A stretch of 64,000 bases of DNA from JAEUJM01 sp964635055 (GCA_964635055.1 CAZWMT010000013.1:62001-126000); one strand, 5' to 3'. Shown: positions 16,574 through 26,636, counted from the first letter of the stretch. The notes: generated by a model from the letters alone, not told the origin. Program-made: numbers and translations.

Positions 16574-17558
16574 CAGGCACCTCCGCCGTTCTCGGTGTCG
16601 CCCGCGACCACGGGACGGAACTGGGGCAGGGAAAGGTCGGGGTCGTGATCGGCGAACTCGACCTCGACGGCCATGCCCACCTCGATGTCGTCCGGCTCGA
16701 TGCCCACGATGTCGGCCACCAGGCGGGTGCCCTCCTCCAGCTCGATCAGGCCGATCGGCAGCGGGTAGTCGAACGCCGGCAGCTTCGGGTGGTGGTTGAC
16801 GACGTAGCTGTAGACGGTTCCCTTGCCGCTGGCCTCGAGGGGTTCCCAGTCGAGCGACTGGCAGGCGTGGCACATCGGCCCCGGCGGGTGACGCAGGGTG
16901 CCGCAGGCCGAGCACCGCTGGATCAGCAGCTTGTGGGCCTTCGCGCCCTCGAACCAGAACAGGCTGTCGTGGGTGATGACCGGACGGGGGCGCTTCGGCC
17001 GCTCGGTGGGCTCGGCATCGCCCTCGCCGGACCGATCGACGGGCCGGAACTTGAGGATGCGGAACGTCATCGTGCCCACCAGCTCGCCCGCCTGGTCACG
17101 GTACTCCTGGCGGGTGGTGACGAAGTGGCCGACGCCCAGCCCGGTGGTCTTCTCGGGCGAGACCGACTCGATGAAGGCGGTGACGTTCAACTCGTCGCCG
17201 GGGCGCAGGTAGCGCTGGTACTCCTGATCGCAGTTCGTGGCCACCACCGAGGTGAACCCCTTCGAGTCGAGCAGGGACATCAGCTCGTCCTGGGCGGTGC
17301 CGCCCTCGGTGGGTCGAGGGGCGAACCCACGCATGATCCAGGCCTGCAACATGACCGGCGGGGCCACCACACCACCGTGCACCGAGGCGGCGCCGGCCTC
17401 GGGGTCGGTGTAGATGGGCAGCTCGTCGCCGATCGCCTCCACCCAGTGGCGGATCATCGGCTGGTTCACGGGGTCGGGCGCCGGCGTGGGCGGCCCCACC
17501 TGGCGGCCCTCGAAGGCCCTCAGCCGGTCCATGAGCTCGCTCGTGTCGCCCGATCCAC

Positions 17559-17562
<4 letters not shown>
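16573..17562 (-). CDS. chsH2: MaoC-DUF35 fusion, ChsH2-like
   Basis: 329 aa in two parts. Residues 1 to about 175 form a MaoC/hot-dog domain (NCDQEYQRYLRPGDEL, then GVGHFVTTRQEYRD). Residues from about 195 form a DUF35 domain with a rubredoxin-like zinc ribbon, CSACG and CHACQS, followed by the OB-fold (GTVYSYVVNHHP, PLPIGLIELEEG). This exact two-domain architecture is that of mycobacterial ChsH2 (about 310 aa), whose MaoC part hydrates with ChsH1 and whose DUF35 part supports the Ltp2 aldolase. All three partners are in this operon. It overlaps the preceding dehydrogenase by 4 bp. Confidence 0.9.
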
Positions 17563-18746
<1,184 letters not shown>

Positions 18747-18779
18747 GGTGTCTCCGGTGTCCGGTCGGTGCGGCGGGCA

Positions 18780-19988
18780 TCAGGCTCTGGCGAGGTCGCG
18801 GAACGGAACGGTCTTGTCGAGGCGGGGTTCGGGAGGCAGGCCCAGCACCCGCTCGCCCAGGACGTTGCGCTGGATCTGGTCGGTCCCCCCGCCGATGCGG
18901 CTGGCCCACTGCATCAGGAAGTACTGCTGCCACACGCCATGCTCGGGGGCGTCCTCGTCGTAGAGCATGCCGGCAGCCTGCTCGAGGGCCAGCACCAGGT
19001 CGGCGGTGCGGGCCAGGTGCTGCGAGTACGCCAGCTTGAGCACCGAGCTCTCGGGACCCGGCGGGCGCCCCTGGCTCAGTGCCGTCTGCACCCGGTACCC
19101 GACGTAGCGCAGCACCGAGAACCGGGTGAAGGCCGCGGCCAACTCCTGGCGGAGCAACGGGTCGGCGTCGCCGCCGGTGGCCCTGGCCAGCCGGGCCAGG
19201 TGATCGAAGGCCACGCCGCCCCCGCCTCCGATGGCGGTGCGCTCGTTGGCCAGGGTGGTGAGGATGGGGCCCCAGCCGGCGTCGATGTCGCCGACCACGT
19301 TCTCGACCGGCACCCGCACATCGGTGAGGAACACCTCGTTGAAGTGGGCCGCGCCGTTGATCTGGTGCAGAGGACGGACGTCGATCCCGGGCGTGCGCAT
19401 GTCCACCAGCAGGTAGGTGATGCCGCGGTGCTTGGGCTGGTCGGGGTCGGTGCGCACCAACAGGATGCCGAAGTCGCTGTACTGGGCGCCCGAGGTCCAG
19501 ACCTTCTGGCCGTTCACCACGAACTCGTCGCCGTCGCGCACCGCCTTCGTGGACAGCCCGGCCAGGTCGGAGCCGGCGCCGGGCTCGCTGAACAGCTGGC
19601 ACCAGATCTCCTCGCCCCGCAGCAGCGGGTCGAGGAAGCGCTCCTTCTGGGCGTCGGTGCCGTGGGCGATCAGGGTGGGGCCGACCATCCCGACGGCGAC
19701 GGTGAAGGGGCCGACGGCCACGTCGTAGCGGGCCTGCTCCTGGGCGAAGATGGAGGACTCGATGGGTGAGGCGCCACGGCCGCCGTACTCCTTCGGCCAG
19801 GTGATGCCCGCCCAGCCGCCGTCGTACAGCCTGCGCTGCCAGTCGCGCGACCGGGCCACGTGGTCGGGTCGCTGACCGAGGTAGCCCCCCAGGCTCGACT
19901 CGTCGGTCCGCAAGGTGGCGTTCGCGTCGAGCCACGATCGGGCCTCGGCGCGGAAGGCGGCCTCCTCGGGGGTGTCGTCGAAGTCCAT
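18780..19988 (-). CDS. Acyl-CoA dehydrogenase (402 aa), additional subunit in the igr-like operon
   Basis: Complete acyl-CoA dehydrogenase with GWAGITWPKEYGGRGASP, LFSEPGAGSDLAGLSTKA, NGQKVWTSGAQ and a C-terminal GGGTDQIQRNVLGERVLGLP. Unlike its two operon neighbours it belongs to the group with RNxLGERVLGLP ends, which can be self-sufficient or pair with a second subunit. The mycobacterial igr operon has only two FadE genes, so this is an extra member. It may act on an earlier side-chain or a different ring-derived CoA ester. It starts with MDFDDTPEEAAFRAEARSW, 112 bp after the SDR stop; a dispersed repeat fills that gap. Confidence 0.85.
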   Translation of the reverse strand: MDFDDTPEEAAFRAEARSWLDANATLRTDESSLGGYLGQRPDHVARSRDWQRRLYDGGWAGITWPKEYGGRGASPIESSIFAQEQARYDVAVGPFTVAVGMVGPTLIAHGTDAQKERFLDPLLRGEEIWCQLFSEPGAGSDLAGLSTKAVRDGDEFVVNGQKVWTSGAQYSDFGILLVRTDPDQPKHRGITYLLVDMRTPGIDVRPLHQINGAAHFNEVFLTDVRVPVENVVGDIDAGWGPILTTLANERTAIGGGGGVAFDHLARLARATGGDADPLLRQELAAAFTRFSVLRYVGYRVQTALSQGRPPGPESSVLKLAYSQHLARTADLVLALEQAAGMLYDEDAPEHGVWQQYFLMQWASRIGGGTDQIQRNVLGERVLGLPPEPRLDKTVPFRDLARA

Positions 19989-19994
19989 TACTTC

Positions 19995-20045
19995 GGCTCT
20001 TCGGCTGACGCCTCATCGCGACCTTCAAGGCTCGCTCGTCCCTCG
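19995..20045. repeat. Dispersed CTTCGGCTGACGCCTCATCGC element, copy B
   Basis: The closest match to the copy at 9142-9192, in the same orientation. It lies between the SDR and acyl-CoA dehydrogenase genes of the igr-like operon, so it would be present in the operon transcript. Confidence 0.7.
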
Positions 20046-20100
20046 CTCGCCGCGCCCATGGCGTGGACGCCGGCACGGAGGCCGTTCGAACGCATGCCCA

Positions 20101-21012
20101 TCAGGAGGCGCCGTACACCGGGCTCGGCGCCGGCGCCTCGTCGAGCAGCCTGGCCACCGCGTCGCCCACCTCGGCGGGGTCCCAGCGGTCGCCCTTGTCG
20201 ACCCTCGGGCCCGAGCGCCAGCCGTCGGCCACGCCGATGATGCCACCCTCCACCTCGAAGACCCGGCCGGTGACGTCGCTCGACTGGGACGAGCCCAGCC
20301 AGACGACCAGTGGCGCCACGTTCTCGGGGGCCATGGCGTCGAACGCGCCCTCCTCGGGGGCGGCCATCGTGTCGGCGAACACGGCCTCGGTCATCCGCGT
20401 GCGCGCCGCCGGCGCGATGGCGTTGGCGGTGACGCCGTAGCGTCCCATCTCGGCCGCCTGAACCAGCGTAAGGGTGGCGATGCCGGCCTTGGCCGCCGAG
20501 TAATTGCCTTGGCCGACACTGCCCAGGAGCCCGGCGCCGGAGCTGGTGTTGATGATGCGGGCGTCGACCGTCTCGCCGGCCTTGGCCTGCTCGCGCCAGT
20601 AGGCCGCGGCGTGCCGTGACGGGCAGAAGTGCCCCTTCAGGTGGACCCGCATGACGGCGTCCCACTCCTCCTCCGACGTGCTCACCAGCATCCGGTCCCG
20701 CAGGAAGCCGGCGTTGTTGACCACCACGTCGAGGCCGCCGAAGGTGTCGATGGCGGTGCGGACGAGACGCTCGGCGCCGTCCCAATCGGCCACGTCGTCG
20801 CCGTTGGCCACGGCCTCGCCACCCATGGCACGGATGGCGTCGACCACCTCGCCGGCGGGCCCGTCGGAGCTCCCGGTGCCGTCGATGGCCGCGCCGATGT
20901 CGTTCACCACGACCTTGGCGCCCTGGCGGGCGAACTCGAGGGCGTGGCCGCGGCCGATGCCGCGCCCGGCGCCGGTGATCACCACCACGCGTCCGTCACA
21001 GATGCCACTCAC
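20101..21012 (-). CDS. Hsd4A-like short-chain dehydrogenase, first gene of the igr-like operon
   Basis: 303-aa SDR of the MFE-2/Hsd4A type. The cofactor motif is TGAGRGIGRGH near the N-terminus, followed by KVVVNDIG and a long insertion (TGSSDGPAGEVVDAIRAMGG) diagnostic of the group. NNAGFLRDR and YSAAK with an upstream serine complete the active site. Mycobacterial Hsd4A oxidises 3-hydroxyacyl-CoA side chains and 17-hydroxysteroids. I take the GTG at VSGICDGRVVVITGAG as start because the longer frame adds an unmatched leader running through the operator. The KstR-like box ends 8 bp upstream of this GTG and a TACTTT hexamer lies between them, so the message may be nearly leaderless. Confidence 0.85.
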   Translation of the reverse strand: MSGICDGRVVVITGAGRGIGRGHALEFARQGAKVVVNDIGAAIDGTGSSDGPAGEVVDAIRAMGGEAVANGDDVADWDGAERLVRTAIDTFGGLDVVVNNAGFLRDRMLVSTSEEEWDAVMRVHLKGHFCPSRHAAAYWREQAKAGETVDARIINTSSGAGLLGSVGQGNYSAAKAGIATLTLVQAAEMGRYGVTANAIAPAARTRMTEAVFADTMAAPEEGAFDAMAPENVAPLVVWLGSSQSSDVTGRVFEVEGGIIGVADGWRSGPRVDKGDRWDPAEVGDAVARLLDEAPAPSPVYGAS

Positions 21013-21020
21013 GCGGAAAG

Positions 21021-21034
21021 TAGAACACATTCTA
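21021..21034. promoter_or_regulatory. KstR-like operator of the igr-like operon
   Basis: TAGAACACATTCTA has perfect 5-bp arms (TAGAA/TTCTA) and matches TnnAACnnGTTnnA except for one base (ATT for GTT). It is immediately upstream of the seven-gene minus-strand operon. Confidence 0.72.
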
Positions 21035-21095
21035 TTTTTCCGCGGCAAACGCTGCGGCGATTTCTCCGGGGCGGCACGGTCTAGCGTCCTCGACG

Positions 21096-21803
21096 GTGCG
21101 GCGCCTCCTCGCTCTCCTCGCCCTGACCGCGGCGGTCGTCGCCTTCTCGGTCGCCGCGCCCGTCACCAGTGCGACGGCCAGCGCCTCCGCCTCCCCGTCC
21201 TCCTCCTCCTCCTCCACCACCACCACCACCACGGGACCACCGGTCGCGGCGCCCAAGCTGCGGGGCGTGGGCGACTCGGTGTTCCGCAGTGCCATCGCGA
21301 GCATGCTCACGCTCCTGCAGCCCGAGTTCCGACCCCGCCTCGTCGGCGTCGAGGCCGCCAGCATGCAGTCGATGATCCCGACGGCACGGGCCATGGTCGG
21401 TGCCGACCCCTCGGTGATGGTGATCGGGTTGGCCAACCCCGACGTCCGGTTGATGGTCGACCCGGTGGTCGGGTACCTGCCCTACGTGTGGGCAGAGGAC
21501 CTGCTCGATGTGACGGCGGGCGTGCCCTGCGTGGTGTGGATGAACCTCAAGGAGCACGGCGTCTACCCCTTGTACGCGACCGGCTGGGAGCGGGAGGCGA
21601 CGAAATTCAACACCTGGCTCGAGGGCGCGGCCGCGCCGGGTGGCCGACTGCACTTCGCCAACCTCCACGTCATCGACTGGAACGCCGCCTCCGCCGGCCA
21701 TCCCGACTGGTTCGTGGCCGACGGCCTGCACCTCACCCCGACCGGTCAGGCCAACTACGCCCGCAAGGTCGACCGCACCCTCCAGCGGCGGTGCCCGCCG
21801 TGA
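21096..21803 (+). CDS. Secreted SGNH-hydrolase-like protein (235 aa)
   Basis: Starts at GTG with a clean signal peptide (MRRLLALLALTAAVVAFSVA). A Ser/Thr-rich linker with runs of serine and threonine follows (about residues 30-46). The folded part has GVGDSVFRSA, the block-I GDS serine motif of SGNH hydrolases. It also has VIGLANPD in place of the GxND block III, and a C-terminal DGLHLTPTGQANYAR with the Asp-x-x-His pair. It resembles the catalytic domain fused to acyltransferase-3 proteins, so O-deacetylation or O-acyl transfer outside the membrane is plausible. A paralogue follows directly. The GTG start of the operon-facing side leaves 61 bp to the KstR-like box. Confidence 0.8.
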   Translation: MRRLLALLALTAAVVAFSVAAPVTSATASASASPSSSSSSTTTTTTGPPVAAPKLRGVGDSVFRSAIASMLTLLQPEFRPRLVGVEAASMQSMIPTARAMVGADPSVMVIGLANPDVRLMVDPVVGYLPYVWAEDLLDVTAGVPCVVWMNLKEHGVYPLYATGWEREATKFNTWLEGAAAPGGRLHFANLHVIDWNAASAGHPDWFVADGLHLTPTGQANYARKVDRTLQRRCPP

Positions 21804-21820
21804 TCGTCGGGGCCCGCCGG

Positions 21821-21874
21821 CGGGGCGGGCAGGGGCCAGCGGGCACCGGCGGGTGGTGACCCTGCCCGACCCCG
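21821..21874 (+). terminator. GC hairpin between the SGNH paralogues
   Basis: CGGGGCGGGCAGGG (21821-21834) can pair with CCCTGCCCGACCCCG (21860-21874) with one bulged base, 17 bp after the first stop. No U-tract follows. It may limit read-through into the second paralogue. Confidence 0.4.
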
Positions 21875-21893
21875 CCCCGTATCCTGAACGATC

Positions 21894-22745
21894 GTGCGGC
21901 GAACGATCCTGATACCGGTGATCGCGCTGGCCGTGGCCATCGCCACGCTGGTCGCACCGGCACCTGCCGACGCCCGAGCAGGCGGAACCAGCGACACGAC
22001 CCTCGCCCCGGGCACGACCGCCCCGCCGGACACCACCATCGCGCCGAGCACCACCAACCCGCCCAGCACCACCGTCCCATCGGACACGACCATCCCACCG
22101 GATTCGACCGTCCCACCGGACACGACCACGCCGCCCAGCGCCACGCCCGACACCACCGTCGTGCCCCCCACGACCGCGGTGCCCGCCACTCCACCGGTGC
22201 CGAAGGTGCGCGGTGTCGGCGACTCGGTGTTCCACAGCGCGGAGAGCAGGGTGGTGGCCCGACTCGAGCCCGAGTACCGGCCCCGGTTCGAGAGCGTCCT
22301 CGGCGCCAGCATCCAGGACATGACGCCTGCCGCTACCCGGATGGCGGCCAACGGTCCCGCGGCGATGGTGATCGGCCTCGGGAACCCCGACGTCGAGACC
22401 ATGGCTGGCGCCTACGGCTTCGTGGTCTACCAGTGGGCCGACACCCTGCTCCGTAGGGTGCGCGACGTCCCTTGTGTGGTGTGGGTCAACCTCAAGCAGC
22501 GCGGGGTGAACAGCTACTACACCCCCCGCTGGGAGCAGGCCTCGACGACCTTCAACCAGTGGCTGGTGGGCGCGGCCACCCCGGGCCGGCTCTACTTCCC
22601 CAACCTGCACGTGCTCGACTGGAACGCCGCCACGGTCGGCCACCCGGGCTGGTTCCTGGCCGACGGGCTCCACCTGAACGAGACCGGCCAGGCCAACTAC
22701 GCCCGGAAGATCGACCGGTTCCTGAACCGGGTCTGCCCACCCTGA
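21894..22745 (+). CDS. Secreted SGNH-hydrolase-like protein, paralogue (283 aa)
   Basis: Tandem duplicate of the preceding gene with a longer, very regular Pro/Thr-rich linker of about 70 residues (units such as PPDTTIAPSTTNPPSTT). It has a signal peptide (MRRTILIPVIALAVAIATLVAPAPADA). The catalytic-like motifs are conserved: GVGDSVFHSA, VIGLGNPD and DGLHLNETGQANYAR. The linker looks like a wall-spanning stalk. Starts at GTG. Divergence is largely confined to the linker, so the two proteins may have the same activity at different distances from the membrane. Confidence 0.8.
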   Translation: MRRTILIPVIALAVAIATLVAPAPADARAGGTSDTTLAPGTTAPPDTTIAPSTTNPPSTTVPSDTTIPPDSTVPPDTTTPPSATPDTTVVPPTTAVPATPPVPKVRGVGDSVFHSAESRVVARLEPEYRPRFESVLGASIQDMTPAATRMAANGPAAMVIGLGNPDVETMAGAYGFVVYQWADTLLRRVRDVPCVVWVNLKQRGVNSYYTPRWEQASTTFNQWLVGAATPGRLYFPNLHVLDWNAATVGHPGWFLADGLHLNETGQANYARKIDRFLNRVCPP

Positions 22746-22806
22746 CCCAGCTTCTCCCACCCTCGTCTGGGTGATCCGGCCGGAGCCGGCGTGCGAAGGT
22801 GCAGGC

Positions 22807-23460
22807 ATGGCACACGACTACGACGCACTTCTCTGGGAGCAGATGGGCCGGCTGGCTGACCTGGCCAAGGGCCTCGACGAGCCGGACTGGGACCACGACA
22901 GCCTGTGCGACGGCTGGCGGGTCCGAGACGTGTTCGGCCACATGTGTGTCGGCCACACGTACCCCCTGCCGAAGCTGCTGGCCAAGGTGGCCGCCAACGG
23001 GTTCGACGTCGACAAGGGGTCGGCCAAGGAGTCGGCCGCCTGGGCCGACGCCCACACCCCCGCCGAGATCACGGCCACCATCGACCGGATCGCCACCGAC
23101 CACGTGCGCAAGGGCATCGCCAAGCTGATCCCCGACAGCGACGGCTACGTCGACCACGTGATCCACGAGCTCGACATCCGTCGCCCCCTCGACCGCCCCC
23201 GTGAGCTCCCCGCCGACCGGCGCCTCGCCGCCCTCGACGCCATGACCATGGCCAAGGGTGGCGGCACGAAGCCGAAGCGGCGCATGGAAGGCCTCTCCTT
23301 CACCGCCACCGACGCGGACTGGTCCACCGGCGAGGGCCCCGAGGTCCGCGGCACCACCGAGTCCCTGCTGCTCGCGCTGGCCAACCGCGATGTCGCCCTC
23401 GACGAGTTGGAGGGCGAGGGCGCCGCCACCTTCGCCAGTCGGGTCGGCGCGGTCGCCTGA
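22807..23460 (+). CDS. Maleylpyruvate isomerase-family (DinB-like) mycothiol-dependent enzyme
   Basis: 217-aa protein of the MDMPI/DinB-like group. The metal-binding pattern is present as VRDVFGHMCVGH near residues 38-49 and IHELDIRRPL in the middle, the place where family members have H-x-x-D-x-R-x-P. The N-terminus MAHDYDALLWEQMGRLADLAKGLDEPDWD is typical. Proteins of this family use mycothiol, which fits an actinobacterial host. The start was set at MAHDYD because upstream residues are not family-like. Substrate unknown. Confidence 0.8.
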   Translation: MAHDYDALLWEQMGRLADLAKGLDEPDWDHDSLCDGWRVRDVFGHMCVGHTYPLPKLLAKVAANGFDVDKGSAKESAAWADAHTPAEITATIDRIATDHVRKGIAKLIPDSDGYVDHVIHELDIRRPLDRPRELPADRRLAALDAMTMAKGGGTKPKRRMEGLSFTATDADWSTGEGPEVRGTTESLLLALANRDVALDELEGEGAATFASRVGAVA

Positions 23461-23576
23461 CCGTCGGACTGGCGCCCGATTCGGCTGCTCCGGCGACCGT
23501 ATCGGACGCCGCCAGAAGCACGGTCGTGACACCCGTACCGATCCCGGCGATGACCGCTACGGGAGCGTGGCGTCCG

Positions 23577-24155
23577 CTATGGGGCGTCGCGCAGCAGGAG
23601 GCGGGCGGCCTGCTCCAGGTCGTCACCCACCTGGCCGACGGTGAGCCAGCCGTTCACCCAGCCCAGGTTGGTGGAGTTCCACACGTGGGCCAGCACCCGC
23701 ACGATGCCGTCGCGGTCGTCGGCGGGCAGCTCGGCGATGGGCGCGGCCAGCACCCTCATGATGGTCTGGGTGATCGAGCGCTGGCACTCCACCACCGCCG
23801 GGTCGTTCGCCGACACCGCGGTGACCAGCGCCGCCGCGAGCCGCGGCTGTTGCTCCATGCCGCTGGTCACGCTGCGGATCACCGCCACCACCCGGTCGGC
23901 GGCGCCCCCTCCGGCCGGCGGCTGCGCGGTCACCCTGGCCTCGAGCTCGGTCGACCAGTCGACCATGCTGGCGGCCAGCAGATGGTCCTTCGACGAGAAG
24001 TAGCGGTAGATGGTGCCGAGGGCCACGCCGGCCGTGGTGGCGACGTCTCGCATCTGGACCGCGTCGTAGCCGCCCTCGGCGCCGAGGTGCATCGCCGCGG
24101 CGATCACCCGCTCGCGCCGGGCCGCCTGACTCACCGTCAAGGTCTCGGAGGCCAC
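23577..24155 (-). CDS. kstR: TetR-family regulator, KstR-like
   Basis: 192-aa repressor. The N-terminal helix-turn-helix reads RRERVIAAAM, then GGYDAVQMRDVATTAGVALG and TIYRYFSSKDHLL. This is very close to my recollection of mycobacterial KstR, including the GGYxAVQMRxVA block. The ligand domain shows the KstR-like pattern of PRLAAALVTA, IVRVLAHVWNSTNLGWVNG and AARLLL at the C-terminus. KstR derepresses sterol catabolism when steroid-CoA binds. The start is taken at a GTG 7 bp from the operator at 24163-24176; a TTG 12 codons earlier would place the operator inside the gene, and a GTG 7 codons later is also possible. Confidence 0.82.
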   Translation of the reverse strand: MASETLTVSQAARRERVIAAAMHLGAEGGYDAVQMRDVATTAGVALGTIYRYFSSKDHLLAASMVDWSTELEARVTAQPPAGGGAADRVVAVIRSVTSGMEQQPRLAAALVTAVSANDPAVVECQRSITQTIMRVLAAPIAELPADDRDGIVRVLAHVWNSTNLGWVNGWLTVGQVGDDLEQAARLLLRDAP

Positions 24156-24162
24156 CGGGAAA

Positions 24163-24176
24163 GAGAACACGTTCTC
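24163..24176. promoter_or_regulatory. KstR-like operator at the regulator's own start
   Basis: GAGAACACGTTCTC has 6-bp inverted arms and the AACnnGTT core of the KstR site; the outer T and A are replaced by G and C. The position just upstream of the regulator suggests autorepression, as known for KstR. Confidence 0.7.
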
Positions 24177-24283
24177 GTCGCGGCCCGTCAAGAGCAGCGA
24201 CCTGAGGTGAACGAGACACGGCCGGTGGGCCGACGCCGAGGAGCGACGGACCGGGTCGCCAGCAACGGATCCGGCGGTGAGCG

Positions 24284-24335
24284 GAGGACGAGCGAGCCAT
24301 GATGATGCGATGAGTGATGAGCGAAGCGCCGAAGG
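24284..24335. repeat. Dispersed CTTCGGC...CTCATCGC element, copy C (inverted)
   Basis: Read on the minus strand it gives CTTCGGCG, then ACTCATCGCATCATCATGG and CTCGCTCGTCCTC, matching the copies at 9142 and 19995 with a short insertion. It covers the start codon region of the ArsC-like gene. Confidence 0.55.
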
Positions 24336-24681
24336 CGTCGTGATCTACCACAACCCGTCCTGCAGCAAGTCGCGGTCGGCGCTGGACATCCTGAACGAGC
24401 GGGGGGTCGAGCCCGAGGTGGTGAACTACAAGGCCCACCCGCTGGACCGACCGACCATCGAGCGCATCGTCGACCTGGTGCCCGACCCGCCCTCGGCCCT
24501 CGTGCGCCGCGACCAGAACTTCAAGGCGCTCGGCCTCGACATCGCCGACTTCCAGACGGCCGAGGCCGTGGTCGACCTGTTGAGCGAGCACGGCATCTTG
24601 ATGGAGCGACCGGTGATCGTGCGAGGTGACCGGGCCGTCATCGGCCGGCCGCCCGAGCAGGTGCTCGAGCTGCTCGACTGA
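24310..24681 (+). CDS. arsC: ArsC-family (glutaredoxin-type) arsenate reductase-like protein
   Basis: 123-aa thioredoxin-fold protein. IYHNPSCSKSR (Cys18) is the ArsC active-site motif, ALVRRDQNFKALGL matches the central ArsC segment, and RPVIVRGDRAVIGRPPEQVLELL is the C-terminal signature with the cis-proline. The family covers arsenate reductases and the Spx-like YfgD type. No arsenite pump or ArsR is adjacent, so arsenate may not be the physiological substrate. The ATG chosen gives the shortest well-matched N-terminus. Seven base pairs separate it from the following esterase, so the two are cotranscribed. Confidence 0.85.
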   Translation: MSDERSAEGVVIYHNPSCSKSRSALDILNERGVEPEVVNYKAHPLDRPTIERIVDLVPDPPSALVRRDQNFKALGLDIADFQTAEAVVDLLSEHGILMERPVIVRGDRAVIGRPPEQVLELLD

Positions 24682-24688
24682 GTGCGCG

Positions 24689-25618
24689 ATGCCCGTCGAC
24701 CCCCAGCTCCAACCGCTGCTCGACCTGCTGGCCAACAGCGGCGCCCCGTCGATCACCGACCTCGAGGCCGACGCCGCCCGGGCGCTGATGGCGGCCATGC
24801 CGTCCATGGCCCGCGTCGTCGAGATCGACGCGATCGCGGACCGCACGATCCCTGCGGACGGCCACGACATCCCGATCCGGGTGTACACGCCCCCGGGCGA
24901 GGGCCCGTTCCCCATCCTGGTGTGGTTCCACGGCGGTGGTTGGGTGCTGGGCAGCATCGAGCAGTCCGACCCGGTCGCCCGGGCGCTGTGCAGGGGAGCC
25001 GGCTGCGTGACGGTGTCGGTGGAGTACCGGCTCGCGCCCGAGCACCCCTTCCCCGCCGGCCTCGATGACTGCATGACGGCGCTGCGCTGGACCGTCGAGC
25101 ATGCCGCCGAGTTGCGTGGCGATGGCTCCCGGGTGGCCGTGGGCGGGGACAGCGCGGGCGGCAACCTCGCCGCCGCTGCCTGTCTCGTGGCGCGTGACGA
25201 GGGTGGCCCCGACCTGTGCTTCCAGCTCCTCGTCTACCCGGTCACCGACTTCGACACCACCACCCGGTCGATGGTCGACAACGCCGAGGGCTTCATGCTG
25301 ACCACCGAGGCGATGCAGTGGTTCTACGACCACTACACCCGGCCGTCACAACGCGGCGAGCCACTCGCCGCGCCGCTCCGCGCCCCCGACCTCGCCGGTC
25401 TGCCTCCGGCCCTGGTCATCACCGCGGAGTTCGATCCGCTGCGGGACGAGGGCGAGGCCTACGGCCGGCGTCTGGCCGAGGCCGGCGTGCCCACCACCAT
25501 CAGCCGCTACGACGGCATGATCCACGGCTTCCTGGGCATGACCCGCTATCTCGACGGCGCCCGGGCTGCCGACGCCGAAGCGGCCGCCACCCTGCAGCAG
25601 GCGTTCGCCACCACCTGA
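24689..25618 (+). CDS. Alpha/beta hydrolase, hormone-sensitive-lipase-type esterase
   Basis: 309-aa carboxylesterase. The HSL oxyanion motif HGGGW is at 81-85. The catalytic triad is Ser155 in GDSAGGN, Asp249 in EFDPLRDEG and His279 in GMIHGF. No signal peptide is present, so it acts in the cytoplasm on short- or medium-chain esters. It is strongly similar in length and layout to the esterase at 53906-54835, showing that the genome keeps at least two paralogues. It follows the ArsC-like gene after 7 bp. Confidence 0.9.
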   Translation: MPVDPQLQPLLDLLANSGAPSITDLEADAARALMAAMPSMARVVEIDAIADRTIPADGHDIPIRVYTPPGEGPFPILVWFHGGGWVLGSIEQSDPVARALCRGAGCVTVSVEYRLAPEHPFPAGLDDCMTALRWTVEHAAELRGDGSRVAVGGDSAGGNLAAAACLVARDEGGPDLCFQLLVYPVTDFDTTTRSMVDNAEGFMLTTEAMQWFYDHYTRPSQRGEPLAAPLRAPDLAGLPPALVITAEFDPLRDEGEAYGRRLAEAGVPTTISRYDGMIHGFLGMTRYLDGARAADAEAAATLQQAFATT

Positions 25619-25628
25619 CACCCGTGCG

Positions 25629-26636
25629 TCACCCACCGCTCGCCTCCTGATCGATCGCGTCCAGTCCCCGGTGGAGGAAGTCGACGGCTGCTCGCCGCTG
25701 GTCCTCGGCGGCCACCAACTCGCGGTAGGGCAGGATCGCCCCGGTGAACGAGTCGGCGTTCCAGAACCCGCCCCGGTCGACCTCGGCCCACGGCAGCACG
25801 TAGAGGTAGGGCTCGGGGTTGGGTCCGTCGCCCGGCGACGCGCCCAGCGTGACCCGGGTGCGGTCGGCCTCGGCCCCCAGGTCGACGCCGAGGTCGAAGT
25901 GCTCGGGCCACAACTGCACGCGCGACGGCGGGTCGGCTGGCGGGCCGTCGGCGCGGACCTGCTCGAGCGCCGAGGTGGCCAGGCCGTACCAGGCACCCAG
26001 CAGCGACGCCGCCGCGTGGTCGACCTCGAGGGGCGCCGCGGGATCGGCGGCGGTGGACGGCTCGAACACCTCGGTCGGCGCCCCGAGCGGCACCCCGGCG
26101 GCATCGGCGGCCGCCTCCAGGGTGGTGAGCTCGTGTACGTGGCACCCGGCCCCGTCCTGGACGACGAGACGGCCGAGCTCTACCCGTACCTGGCGGGTGT
26201 CGCCGTCCGACCAGAAGAAGGGGGTGCCGAACCCGCCGATCGTGTAGCGCAGGGCGATCTTGGTGTTGGCCGCGTGGCGGGCGGGGCAGGCCACGTGCTC
26301 GGCCACGGCGTGCAGGGCCAAGCGGGTGGCCACGAACCCCGTCGGGAGCGCGTCCGGCAGGCGGTCCCAGGCCGCCAGGTTGCGATCCGCGCACCACGCC
26401 GCCAGTTCCGGGTCGTCGCCGCACAGCTCGGCCCAGGTCACGTCGCCCGTGCCGACCGGCGACACCACGGGCCGCTCCGAGCCGATGGCCAACGGACCGG
26501 GATCGATCGGATCGTCGGCGAACCACGGCGCTCCCACCGCGGGTGGCGACGGCTCGAGCACGAGCGCCTGGTACCGGCCGCCGAGGCGCTGCTCGGCCTC
26601 GGCTCGGGCGTCGCGAGCGGGCTGGATCGTCGCCAT
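25629..26636 (-). CDS. Conserved hypothetical protein (335 aa)
   Basis: I do not recognise the family. The protein is soluble, with no signal peptide or membrane segment. It is Trp- and Asp-rich and has an internal stretch RLALHAVAEHVACPARHAANTKIALRY that might be helical. A later VQLWPEHFDLGVDLG segment is also seen in actinobacterial proteins of unknown function. The start codon shares one base with the stop of the small upstream gene (TGATG), so the two form a translationally coupled pair. Role unknown. Confidence 0.7.
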   Translation of the reverse strand: MATIQPARDARAEAEQRLGGRYQALVLEPSPPAVGAPWFADDPIDPGPLAIGSERPVVSPVGTGDVTWAELCGDDPELAAWCADRNLAAWDRLPDALPTGFVATRLALHAVAEHVACPARHAANTKIALRYTIGGFGTPFFWSDGDTRQVRVELGRLVVQDGAGCHVHELTTLEAAADAAGVPLGAPTEVFEPSTAADPAAPLEVDHAAASLLGAWYGLATSALEQVRADGPPADPPSRVQLWPEHFDLGVDLGAEADRTRVTLGASPGDGPNPEPYLYVLPWAEVDRGGFWNADSFTGAILPYRELVAAEDQRRAAVDFLHRGLDAIDQEASGG

